Below are positions 17,637 through 26,295 of a stretch of DNA of 64,000 bases, in pieces; within the stretch, counting starts at the first letter, position 1, and every line of letters begins with the position of its first letter. Position numbers and translations under genes: made by a program. Source of the stretch: an uncultured Pelagibacteraceae bacterium (GTDB taxonomy: Bacteria > Pseudomonadota > Alphaproteobacteria > Pelagibacterales > Pelagibacteraceae); contig CACJLJ010000002.1 of NCBI GenBank assembly GCA_902594235.1, positions 279,267 through 343,266 on the forward strand, written 5' to 3'. The notes below the pieces were generated by a model. The model searched no databases and was not told where the DNA came from. It saw only the letters and a list, made by a program, of their open reading frames with translations.

Positions 17637-20306
17637 CTAAATCATATTACGCAAAACATACTGGAGTATGCCTCCATTTTTATAATACTCAAGTTCATTT
17701 TTTGTATCTATTCTGCACAAAGTTTCTATACTTTTTATATCACCAGATAAATATTTAATCTCTAATTTAACTTTGTCGGAGGGTTTTATCCCTTTTTCAA
17801 TATTAATTATGCTTATAAGTTCCGAACCTTTTAAGTTTAAATTTTTTCTGTTCATGTTTTCTAAAAATTGTAGTGGTAAAATTCCCATCCCAATTAAATT
17901 AGATCTATGTATCCTTTCAAAACTTTCAGCTATAACAGCTTTAATCCCTAATAATTTAGTTCCTTTTGCGGCCCAATCTCTAGAAGATCCTGTACCATAT
18001 TCCTTTCCACCTATTACGACTAAATCTGTGCCCCTTTTTTTATACTCTTCGACAGCATCATATATTGGCATTATTTTTTCTTCTGGATATAATTTTGTAT
18101 AACCTCCCTCAGTGCCGGGTACCATTTCATTTCTAATTCTTATATTTGCAAATGTACCTCTCATCATTACTTCATGATTTCCCCTTCTTGATCCATAAGA
18201 ATTGTAATCTTTTGGTAAAATTTGATGTTTCATAAAATATTCACCAGTAGGACTCTCTTTTTGTATACTTCCAGCTGGTGAAATGTGATCGGTTGTTACC
18301 ATGTCACCTAAAATCAACAAAGGTCTTGCATCTTTAATTTTTTTAAATCCCTCAGGATTGTCTGGTAAATTATCGAAAAAAGGTGGCTTCTTAACATAAG
18401 TTGAGTTTTCCTCCCAATTATAAATACTACTTTTTTCAGTTTTGATTTGCTGCCACTGTATTGGGCCTTCCGAAACATTGGAGTATCTCTTAATGAACAT
18501 ATCCGCGCTCAAAGATAATTTCAAAGTTTCGTCAATTTCTTTATTTGATGGCCAGATATCTTTCATAAAAATATCCTTACCATTTATATCTTTGCCTAAT
18601 GAGTCTTTATATAAATCAAAATTCATATGTCCTGCTAATGCATATGCTACAACTAAAGGGGGTGATGCTAGGTAATTTGCTTTAATATGTGGTGAAATTC
18701 TACCTTCAAAATTTCTATTACCAGATAAAACCGAAACTGCATAAATATTTTTCTCTTGAATAGCTTTAACAATGTTATCATCTAAAGGTCCCGAGTTTCC
18801 TATACATGTTGTACAACCATAACCAACAAGATTAAATCCAAGTTTATCTAAAAAAATATTTAATCCTGCTTTTTCTAAATAATCAGTTACTACTTGTGAT
18901 CCTGGTGCGAGAGAGGTTTTAACCCATGGTTTTACCTCAAGACCAAATTCAACAGCTTTTTTTGCAAGCAAACCAGCTCCAATAAGAACATTTGGATTAG
19001 ATGTATTAGTGCAAGAAGTTATTGCAGCAATCAGAATTGAACCATCCTTTATTTCAAAACTTGAATTTGGAACTTTAGATATAGAAAAATTCTTCTTTTT
19101 CGTTATTTCTTTAAAGCTTTTATTAAAACTTTTTGAAGCATCGGTTAAAAGAACTTTATCCTGAGGTCTTTTAGGTCCAGAAATAGTAGGTACAATTGTA
19201 GACATATCTAAAGTCAAAGTATCTGTAAACTCAATATCATCACTAGCCCACAAGCCTTGCGCTTTTGCATACTCCTCGACTATTTTTACAACATCTTTAT
19301 CTCTGCCTGAAAAATTAAGATACCTCAAAGTTTCTTCATCAATTGGAAAGAAGCCACAAGTAGCGCCATATTCAGGTGCCATATTTGCAATAGTTGCTCT
19401 ATCAGCTAAAGTTAAATTATTTAATCCTTCTCCATAAAATTCTACAAATTTACCTACTACGCCTTTATCTCTCAACATTTTAACAACTGTTAAAACTAAG
19501 TCAGTAGCAGTAGTGCCTTCAGGCATCTTATTTTTCATCTCAAAACCAATCACTTCTGGAATTAACATCGATATTGGTTGACCTAACATACCTGCCTCTG
19601 CTTCAATACCACCAACACCCCAGCCTAAAACTGATAATCCATTTACCATTGTTGTATGACTGTCTGTACCAACAAGTGTATCTGGAAATAAATAATCATC
19701 ACCTTTATATTTGGCCGACCAGACCACTTTGGATAAATATTCTAAATTTACTTGATGGCATATTCCTGTTCCTGGAGGAACAATTCTAAAATTATCAAAT
19801 GCTTGTTGACCCCATTTTAAAAAAGAGTACCTTTCGCCATTTCTATTAAACTCAATTTCTACATTTTTGTCAAAAGAATCTGATTTAGCAGATTGATCTA
19901 CTTGAACTGAATGGTCAATTACTAAATCAACTGTTGAAAGTGGATTTATAGTTTTTGGATCTTTATTTTTTTCTTTCACAGCTTCTCGCATTGCTGCCAA
20001 ATCTGCAACAGCAGGTATTCCAGTATAATCTTGAAGTAATACTCTGGCAGGTCTATATGCTATTTCTGTTCTAGATTTTTTTTCTTTAATCCAATCTTTT
20101 ATTGCTTCTATTTGGCTTTTATTAACTGAAAGATCATCCTCATATCTTAATAGATTTTCTAAAAGAACCTTAATTGATTTTGGCAATTTTGAAATGCCAC
20201 TTAAACCATTACTTTCAGCTTTAGGTAATGAAAAAAATTTGTAATTTCTGTTATTAATCTTAATATCAGATAAAGAGTTATAAGAATTTTTTGTTCCTGG
20301 TTTCAT
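17637..20306 (-). CDS. acnA: Aconitate hydratase A
   Basis: An 889-residue aconitase of full length. The [4Fe-4S] cysteines are in ITSCTNTSNPNVLIGAG and GCTTCIGNSG, and the C-terminal swivel domain holds GDMVTTDHISPAGSI and the GGKEYGTGSSRDWAAKG block. It interconverts citrate and isocitrate in the TCA and glyoxylate cycles. It lies inside a minus-strand chain (csaA, lysE-like, acnA, yfgM-like) with gaps of 2-3 bp. Confidence 0.97.
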   Translation of the reverse strand: MKPGTKNSYNSLSDIKINNRNYKFFSLPKAESNGLSGISKLPKSIKVLLENLLRYEDDLSVNKSQIEAIKDWIKEKKSRTEIAYRPARVLLQDYTGIPAVADLAAMREAVKEKNKDPKTINPLSTVDLVIDHSVQVDQSAKSDSFDKNVEIEFNRNGERYSFLKWGQQAFDNFRIVPPGTGICHQVNLEYLSKVVWSAKYKGDDYLFPDTLVGTDSHTTMVNGLSVLGWGVGGIEAEAGMLGQPISMLIPEVIGFEMKNKMPEGTTATDLVLTVVKMLRDKGVVGKFVEFYGEGLNNLTLADRATIANMAPEYGATCGFFPIDEETLRYLNFSGRDKDVVKIVEEYAKAQGLWASDDIEFTDTLTLDMSTIVPTISGPKRPQDKVLLTDASKSFNKSFKEITKKKNFSISKVPNSSFEIKDGSILIAAITSCTNTSNPNVLIGAGLLAKKAVEFGLEVKPWVKTSLAPGSQVVTDYLEKAGLNIFLDKLGFNLVGYGCTTCIGNSGPLDDNIVKAIQEKNIYAVSVLSGNRNFEGRISPHIKANYLASPPLVVAYALAGHMNFDLYKDSLGKDINGKDIFMKDIWPSNKEIDETLKLSLSADMFIKRYSNVSEGPIQWQQIKTEKSSIYNWEENSTYVKKPPFFDNLPDNPEGFKKIKDARPLLILGDMVTTDHISPAGSIQKESPTGEYFMKHQILPKDYNSYGSRRGNHEVMMRGTFANIRIRNEMVPGTEGGYTKLYPEEKIMPIYDAVEEYKKRGTDLVVIGGKEYGTGSSRDWAAKGTKLLGIKAVIAESFERIHRSNLIGMGILPLQFLENMNRKNLNLKGSELISIINIEKGIKPSDKVKLEIKYLSGDIKSIETLCRIDTKNELEYYKNGGILQYVLRNMI

Positions 20307-20309
20307 ACT

Positions 20310-20906
20310 TTATATATAAAATGTAATTATGCTCAAAAGAAGAAGCACAGACATAGCATAATTAAAGTGCTTAATAAATTTCTCATTTGTCGCAAATTTC
20401 CTCAAAAATTTACCTATAAAAGTCCATAATGTGATACTTGTTGATGAAAATAAAAATGCGAGAACAACAACTTGAGTCGCATAATTTATATAATTTTCAC
20501 CTAATTCAACATAAGTTGAAACAACTATAATAGCTACCGAAACTCCTTTTGGATTTAGATATTGAAAAAAAAACGTTTCTATAAACTTCACTGGATTTTC
20601 TTTTTTAATTTCACTTGAAGATTTTGAAAATGCAATTTTATAGGCGAGATATAATAAAAATAAAGTACCAAGATATTTAATTACTATCTGTATAATCGGA
20701 AAAAGTTTAAAAACATTAATCAAACCAATTGTTAAAAAAAGAACTAAAGATGTAAAACCCAGAGTAACCCCAAGAATATGAGGAATTGTTTTAGTTATTC
20801 CAAAATTGAATCCAGAATAAGAGGCAACTACATTATTAGGTCCAGGTGTATAAGCAGTCACAAACCAAAACAATGCAATCGAAAATATTTCTGGATGCAT
20901 ATTCAA
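20310..20906 (-). CDS. LysE/RhtB-family amino-acid exporter
   Basis: A 198-residue membrane protein with six hydrophobic segments. The family signature YTPGPNNVVASYSGFNFG near residue 20 and the FLNPKGV-like QYLNPKGVSVAIIVV segment are present. Members export amino acids or homoserine lactone-like molecules; substrate is unknown here. It overlaps csaA by 4 bp and is 3 bp from acnA. Confidence 0.88.
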   Translation of the reverse strand: MNMHPEIFSIALFWFVTAYTPGPNNVVASYSGFNFGITKTIPHILGVTLGFTSLVLFLTIGLINVFKLFPIIQIVIKYLGTLFLLYLAYKIAFSKSSSEIKKENPVKFIETFFFQYLNPKGVSVAIIVVSTYVELGENYINYATQVVVLAFLFSSTSITLWTFIGKFLRKFATNEKFIKHFNYAMSVLLLLSIITFYI

Positions 20907-21244
20907 GCTATTGGTAATCCATCTTCAGATTTTTGGGAAGGATGAACTAATATAACTTTACCATCTTTATCTATTGAGCCTAAAATCAAAACCTGGGAAA
21001 CTACACCAGCAATATTTTTTTCTGGAAAGTTACATACCCCTATAACCTGTTTTCCTTTCAAATTATCTTCATTATAATAATGAGTGATTTGAGCAGATGA
21101 TTGTCTTATTCCAATCTCTTTCCCAAAATCTACTTCAACTACTAAAGATGGTTTTCTAGCTTTTTCATTTTTTTTTACTGAAATCACTGTTCCTACTCGA
21201 ATATCAACTTTATCAAAAATATCATATGTTATTTGTTCTTTCAT
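20903..21244 (-). CDS. csaA: CsaA-like tRNA-binding domain protein
   Basis: A 113-residue OB-fold protein consisting of one tRNA-binding domain. The visible pattern DKVDIRVGTVISVKK, VVEVDFGKEIGIRQSSAQIT, QVIGVCNFPEKNIAG and the LVHPSQKSEDG C-terminus matches CsaA. Members bind tRNA and have been described as export chaperone-like. It is first in the minus-strand chain and divergent from the M20 deacetylase with only about 25 bp between the starts. Confidence 0.9.
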   Translation of the reverse strand: MKEQITYDIFDKVDIRVGTVISVKKNEKARKPSLVVEVDFGKEIGIRQSSAQITHYYNEDNLKGKQVIGVCNFPEKNIAGVVSQVLILGSIDKDGKVILVHPSQKSEDGLPIA

Positions 21245-21273
21245 AAAATCAGTATATATATTAGTTATTGAAG

Positions 21274-22464
21274 ATGAGTACAGAAATTAATTTAGAAAAA
21301 TTATTCGATAATTCGATTAAAATTTTAACTGATTTAATTGGTTTTAGAACTATCTCTGGAGAAGATAATAATAATCTAATAAATTATTGTGAGGAATATT
21401 TACATAAATTAGGGGCTACATCTTTTAAAACATTTGATGATGAAAAAAAAAGAGTAAATCTTTTTGCAACTATTAAAGCAAAAAAACCAAATGGTATAAA
21501 ACCAATAATTTTATCAGGTCACACTGATACAGTTCCTGTTTCAAAAAGTTGGACTACTGACCCCTTTAAAGCAACTATCAAAGGAGATAAACTTTATGGT
21601 AGAGGGTCATGTGATATGAAAGGGTTTATTGCATGTGCATTGGCTTTTGCTCCAATTTATTCACAAACTAACTTAAATAGAGATATTCACTTTTCATTTA
21701 CTTTTGATGAAGAAACTGCCTGTTTAGGTGCACCCATTCTCATCAAAGAATTGAAAAAAAGAAATATTAAAGAGGGAATTTGTATAGTTGGTGAACCAAC
21801 CAAAATGAAAATTATTGATGCTCATAAAGGTTGTTATGAATACACAACTTATTTTGAAGGCTTAGCAGGACATAGCTCAATGCCACACAAAGGTGTAAGT
21901 GCAGTTGAATTTGCAACAAGATATGCAAATAAATTAATTGAACTGAGAGAAGAATTGAAAAAAAGAGTTCCTAAAGACTCTATTTTTGATCCACCATTTT
22001 CAACTTTACAAGTTGGAGGAATATTTGGTGGGATTGCTCATAATGTAATTGCAGACAAATGTCATGTAAATTGGGAAACAAGACCTGTAGTAAAAGAAGA
22101 TGGAATATTTTTAAACAATGAAATTGATAAATATTCTAATGAAATTCTTTTACCAGAGATGAAAAAAATATTTCCTCAATCTAATATAAGAAAAGAAATC
22201 ATTGGAGAGGTAATAGGATTTGATCGTGTAGAAAAATCTGATGCATGTGAATTAGTTTCAAGTTTAACAGGCGATAACTCAAGAGAAGTAGTTTCATTTG
22301 GAACAGAGGCAGGTTTATTTCAAGAAATAGGAATTAGCACTGTTGTGTGTGGTCCTGGTTCAATCGAACAAGCACATAAAGTTGATGAGTTTATTGAATT
22401 GAGTGAAATTAAAAAATGTTTAAATTTTTTGAACGGTATAAAATCTAAATCTGCAGTAAATTAA
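21274..22464 (+). CDS. argE: M20-family acetylornithine deacetylase-like amidohydrolase
   Basis: About 396 residues; ATG at 21274 (MSTEINLEKL) is preferred over an in-frame TTG six bases upstream. The M20 metal and catalytic motifs are SGHTDTVPV, GRGSCDMKGFIA (bridging Asp), TFDEETACLGA (general-base Glu) and GEPTKMKIIDAHKGC. A dimerisation domain follows. It fits ArgE, which releases ornithine from N-acetylornithine, but related acylases share these motifs. It converges on the aldehyde dehydrogenase with stops overlapping in TTAA. Confidence 0.85.
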   Translation: MSTEINLEKLFDNSIKILTDLIGFRTISGEDNNNLINYCEEYLHKLGATSFKTFDDEKKRVNLFATIKAKKPNGIKPIILSGHTDTVPVSKSWTTDPFKATIKGDKLYGRGSCDMKGFIACALAFAPIYSQTNLNRDIHFSFTFDEETACLGAPILIKELKKRNIKEGICIVGEPTKMKIIDAHKGCYEYTTYFEGLAGHSSMPHKGVSAVEFATRYANKLIELREELKKRVPKDSIFDPPFSTLQVGGIFGGIAHNVIADKCHVNWETRPVVKEDGIFLNNEIDKYSNEILLPEMKKIFPQSNIRKEIIGEVIGFDRVEKSDACELVSSLTGDNSREVVSFGTEAGLFQEIGISTVVCGPGSIEQAHKVDEFIELSEIKKCLNFLNGIKSKSAVN

Positions 22465-23897
22465 TTTGTCCAACCACCTACAGATTTCACTTCTAGAAAT
22501 TCTTCAAGACCATGTTCTCCAGCCTCTCTACCAATTCCAGAATGTTTGAATCCACCAAATGGTGCATCAACTGCTATACCAGCTCCATTTACATCAACCA
22601 TTCCTGATCTTAATTTTCTTGCAACTCTTTTAACCTTCTCTTTATCTTGAGTTTGAATATAATTCGTTAATCCATAAGGTGTATCATTAGCAATTTGAAT
22701 TGCTTCTTCTTCATTTTCAAAAGGCATAACAGATAAAACAGGTCCAAAAATTTCAGTTCTTGCAATTTCCATATTATTATTCACATCAGCAAAAACTGTT
22801 GGTTTAACAAAATAACCTTTTTGTAAACCTTCTGGCTTACCAGGGCCTCCGGCAACTAATTTTGCGCCTTCATCAATACCCTTTTTAATTAAAGTTTGAA
22901 TTTTATTATACTGAGTTTCAGAAATCACAGGACCAATATGTTCTCCTTCTTTTTTGGGGTCACCAACTTCAAATTTTTCTGTATATTTTTTTAATCTTTC
23001 TACAGCTTCATTGTACATAGATTTTTCAACAAGCATTCTAGTAGGAGCATTGCATGATTGACCTGAATTTCTAAAACATCTTAAAGCACCTCGCTCTATA
23101 GCATCAGGATCTGCATCTTTAAAAATAATATTAGCACCTTTACCACCTAGCTCCAAACTAACTCTTTTAAAATCTTTAGCAGCGTTTTGTGAAATAAGAG
23201 CTCCAGCACGTGTTGAGCCAGTAAATGAAATCATATTTATATCAGGATGACTTGTTAATGCGTCTCCAGTAGTAGCACCGTCTCCATTAATTAAATTAAA
23301 TACTCCTGAAGGGAAACCTGTTTCATCAATTAATTCTGCTAAAATCATTGATGACAAAGGTGCAAGCTCTGATGGTTTTAAAACCATTGTACATCCAGAC
23401 GCTATTGCTGGCATCACTTTTAAACAAACTTGATTCATAGGCCAATTCCAAGGTGTTATTAAAGCACAAACACCCTTTGGTTCATAAATAAGTCTCTGAT
23501 TAGGAGCGTGATCTCCTAATGGTTTTTCAAACTCAAAATTCTTTAAGTACCTGATAAATGACTTAAGGTGAGCCGCGCCGGTCCCCGCTTGAAGTTTTGT
23601 TGCAAAATCTTTTGGGGCTCCCATTTCAGTTGTAATTGCTTCAGCAATATCTGCCCATCGTTTTTTATAATTTTCATAAAGTTTTTCTAGAAGTTTTATT
23701 CTCTCATCTTTTGATGAAAATGCCCAAGAGCTATAAGCTTTTTTTGCAGCGCTGACAGCATGGTTAACATCTTCTTTGTTACCTAAAGATATTACTGCAC
23801 AATTTTCTTCAGTTGCAGGATTTATTACTTTGATTTCTTCTTTACTTTTTGGTGTTACCCATTTTCCATCAATATAAAAATTTTTTTTATTTTCCAT
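22461..23897 (-). CDS. NAD(P)-dependent aldehyde dehydrogenase
   Basis: A 478-residue ALDH-superfamily enzyme. The cofactor region ITPWNWPMNQVCLKVMPA, glutamate loop SLELGGKGANIIF and catalytic cysteine in RNSGQSCNAPTRM are all intact. The C-terminal GPVLSVMPFENEEEA and PFGGFKHSGIGREAG motifs are also present. The next gene upstream on the same strand is an agmatinase-family ureohydrolase 20 bp away, which suggests an amino- or guanidino-aldehyde substrate, for example in putrescine or guanidinobutyrate breakdown. Substrate assignment is inference. Confidence 0.9.
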   Translation of the reverse strand: MENKKNFYIDGKWVTPKSKEEIKVINPATEENCAVISLGNKEDVNHAVSAAKKAYSSWAFSSKDERIKLLEKLYENYKKRWADIAEAITTEMGAPKDFATKLQAGTGAAHLKSFIRYLKNFEFEKPLGDHAPNQRLIYEPKGVCALITPWNWPMNQVCLKVMPAIASGCTMVLKPSELAPLSSMILAELIDETGFPSGVFNLINGDGATTGDALTSHPDINMISFTGSTRAGALISQNAAKDFKRVSLELGGKGANIIFKDADPDAIERGALRCFRNSGQSCNAPTRMLVEKSMYNEAVERLKKYTEKFEVGDPKKEGEHIGPVISETQYNKIQTLIKKGIDEGAKLVAGGPGKPEGLQKGYFVKPTVFADVNNNMEIARTEIFGPVLSVMPFENEEEAIQIANDTPYGLTNYIQTQDKEKVKRVARKLRSGMVDVNGAGIAVDAPFGGFKHSGIGREAGEHGLEEFLEVKSVGGWTN

Positions 23898-23917
23898 AGC
23901 AGACTCCTATCCTTTCT

Positions 23918-24877
23918 TCATTTTTTTGCAAACAAATTAGTTATCTCATAAACTATAGTTGCGGCTGCTAAAGAAGTTACTTCTGCATGATCATAAGCTG
24001 GCGACACTTCAACTACATCTGCTGAGATTAAATTCATTCCAGATAAACCTCGAATTACATTAACCATTTCTCTTGTGGTCATTCCTGCTATTTCTGGTGT
24101 GCCTGTTCCAGGTGCAAAAGCAGGATCTAATACATCTATATCAATTGATAAATACAAAGGGTTGTTACCAACTCTTTTCCGAATTCTTTCGGCAATCTTA
24201 TCTGTGCCCTCTGTCTGAAATTCATCACAATGAATTATCTTAAATCCAAAACTTTCATCATTTTTAATATCATTTCGACTATACAAAGGTCCTCTGATTC
24301 CTACATGCATAGAGGCATCATCTAAAAATAAATTTTCTTCCCTAGCTCGTCTAAAAGGAGTTCCATGAGTATATGGTGCACCAAAATAAGTATCCCATGT
24401 ATCCAAATGTGCATCAAAATGAACTAAAGCAACAGGGCCCTTATTAATTTTATTAACTGCTTTTAATAAAGGAAATGCTATTGTGTGGTCTCCACCTAAA
24501 CTTATTATGCCTCCAGTTTTTTTTAGTAAATCAGTTGCTCCATCCTCAATTTGTTTGATTGCTTCGTTAATATTAAAAGGATTGCATGCAATATCTCCAG
24601 CATCAGCAACTTGTTGGACTTTAAAAGGCTCTACATCATAGCTTGGATGATAATTTGTTCTTAAATGTCTTGATGCTTGCCTTATACTTTGAGGACCAAA
24701 TCTAGCCCCAGGTCGATAACTTGTTCCAGCATCAAATGGTATCCCCACAATAGCTACATCACAATATTCAACATCTCTTAATTCTGGTAATCTTGCAAAA
24801 GTGGACGGTCCAGCGAATCTAGGGACCTTAGTTCCACTTACTGGCTGAATAGGTTCTTTACTACTTTTTTTTTTCAT
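23918..24877 (-). CDS. speB: Agmatinase/ureohydrolase family enzyme
   Basis: About 319 residues with ATG at 24877; an in-frame TTG at 24904 would add nine atypical residues and is less likely. The Mn-binding motifs are SLGGDHTIAFPL, VHFDAHLDTWD and YLSIDIDVLDPAFAPGTGTPE, all intact. The enzyme removes urea from agmatine or a related guanidino acid. Co-transcription with an aldehyde dehydrogenase fits polyamine or guanidino-compound catabolism. Guanidinobutyrase or guanidinopropionase are alternatives. Confidence 0.88.
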   Translation of the reverse strand: MKKKSSKEPIQPVSGTKVPRFAGPSTFARLPELRDVEYCDVAIVGIPFDAGTSYRPGARFGPQSIRQASRHLRTNYHPSYDVEPFKVQQVADAGDIACNPFNINEAIKQIEDGATDLLKKTGGIISLGGDHTIAFPLLKAVNKINKGPVALVHFDAHLDTWDTYFGAPYTHGTPFRRAREENLFLDDASMHVGIRGPLYSRNDIKNDESFGFKIIHCDEFQTEGTDKIAERIRKRVGNNPLYLSIDIDVLDPAFAPGTGTPEIAGMTTREMVNVIRGLSGMNLISADVVEVSPAYDHAEVTSLAAATIVYEITNLFAKK

Positions 24878-24931
24878 TATAAAAAGTCTATCACATTCTA
24901 ACAATTTGGAATATCTTCAATAATACTAATT

Positions 24932-25654
24932 ATGAAATTATTTAAGTTAATTTTATTATGTTTATTTTTATTTTCTAATGCTTATGCAAATACAATTTAT
25001 GAATTGATAAAAATACCTCATCTTGAAATTTATAATATTAAAACTGATAATAAGTTGAGATATTTATATGCTAAACAACCTTTTACAATTGGATTAGATA
25101 ATAATATCAATTGTTTTAATTCATCAAAAAAAGATTTAGAAAAAAAATACGTAATTATAGAAAAAAACCTAAGAAGATATTCAAAAGATTTTCTTAAAAA
25201 AATAAATCTAAAATATATTGTTCTATGTGAAGATTTATCAATTTCAGGAATTGGTACAGCAGGTATTCCAGATAATATAATGAAAACTTTGATTGTAGAT
25301 ATTAAATTTAATGAAAAATATTTTGAACGAGTACTTCATCATGAAGTATTTCATATTATAAATGACACATATAAAGAAATATTTGACAAAAAAATATGGT
25401 CCTCATTTAATCCTTCGGGATTTAATTATGCTAAATGCTCTACATGTACAAAAAAAATTGGTTTAGACACATATCAAAAAACTAATGGTTTCATTACAGA
25501 ATATTCAAGATCTACTGCATCTGAAGATATGGCTGAAGTATTTTCTCATTTAATGTATGGAAATATACCAGATGAAATTGACCCTATTTTAAAAAAAAAA
25601 ATAGAGTTTATTAGAAAAGGTATTTCAAAAATTGATAAAAATTTTGTTTTATGA
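24932..25654 (+). CDS. Secreted putative zinc metalloprotease (HExxH)
   Basis: A 240-residue protein with a clear signal peptide (LFKLILLCLFLFSNAYA). The zinc motif HEVFH is in RVLHHEVFHIIND (about residues 134-146), and a candidate third ligand is the Glu in SEDMAEVFSHLMYG about 60 residues later, a gluzincin-like spacing. A CxxC pair (AKCSTCTKK) lies between them and might bind metal or form a disulfide. The N-terminal 100 residues are Lys-rich and unrecognised. Its stop overlaps the cyclophilin start by 4 bp (ATGA), so the two envelope proteins are coupled. No close named family is recognised. Confidence 0.72.
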   Translation: MKLFKLILLCLFLFSNAYANTIYELIKIPHLEIYNIKTDNKLRYLYAKQPFTIGLDNNINCFNSSKKDLEKKYVIIEKNLRRYSKDFLKKINLKYIVLCEDLSISGIGTAGIPDNIMKTLIVDIKFNEKYFERVLHHEVFHIINDTYKEIFDKKIWSSFNPSGFNYAKCSTCTKKIGLDTYQKTNGFITEYSRSTASEDMAEVFSHLMYGNIPDEIDPILKKKIEFIRKGISKIDKNFVL

Positions 25655-26295
25655 TTGAGAAAATTAAAGCCTCAACATCAGAAAAAATTATATTTATTTT
25701 CATTTTAATTCTAGGTTTATTTTCACTAACTTCATTTCTTCTTTTAAAAGATAGATGTTTATTTGTTAAAAATTATGATCCTGAAAAAATTAAATTCAAA
25801 GATCCAAGTAATATTGCAATTCTCAATGTTGGTTGTGGAAATGTGATTATAGAATTGTATCCAGAAATCTCCCCAAATGGAGTTGCAAGATTTAAAACTC
25901 TAATAAAATCAAAATCATATGATGATGTTGCTTTTCACAGAGTAATTAAAAATAAACTAGTTCAAGCTGGTGACTTAGAGTTTGGAAAAAAAGGTAATAT
26001 TGATTACGGAAAAATTGGAACTGGAAAATCTGGCTTGGGTACTATCAAGTCTGAAATAGACAAAGAATTTGATTATTCAAAAGGAAGTGTAGGTTTAGCT
26101 AGAACTCAAAAATATAATACTGAGGATAGTCAATTTTTTATTATTCTTCAGGATGAACCATTATATGAGGGTGAGTTTACTCCAATAGGAAAAGTAATAT
26201 ATGGAATAAAAGTTTTAGAAAAAATAAAATATTTAGATAAGTCCGAATATGTACTTAGACCTGATTTTATTAATTCATTAAGATTGTTTAATTAA
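25651..26295 (+). CDS. Membrane-anchored cyclophilin-type peptidyl-prolyl isomerase
   Basis: A 214-residue protein with one N-terminal membrane anchor (about residues 13-32) and then a cyclophilin domain. The domain motifs include VAFHRVIKNKLVQAGD (catalytic Arg in FHRV), GSVGLARTQKYNTEDSQFFI and the FTPIGKVIYGIKVLEKI region. The anchor puts the domain in the periplasm. It is translated with the upstream HExxH protein, so a role in folding envelope proteins, perhaps that protease, is plausible. Its stop overlaps the convergent beta-oxidation gene by 8 bp. Confidence 0.88.
   Translation: MIEKIKASTSEKIIFIFILILGLFSLTSFLLLKDRCLFVKNYDPEKIKFKDPSNIAILNVGCGNVIIELYPEISPNGVARFKTLIKSKSYDDVAFHRVIKNKLVQAGDLEFGKKGNIDYGKIGTGKSGLGTIKSEIDKEFDYSKGSVGLARTQKYNTEDSQFFIILQDEPLYEGEFTPIGKVIYGIKVLEKIKYLDKSEYVLRPDFINSLRLFN

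Noticed and set aside
21268..22464. DoeB (acetyl-diaminobutyrate deacetylase) to complete an ectoine pathway
   Set aside because: The motifs are M20/ArgE type, whereas DoeB is of the aspartoacylase family; it is also 12 kb from the DoeA-like gene.
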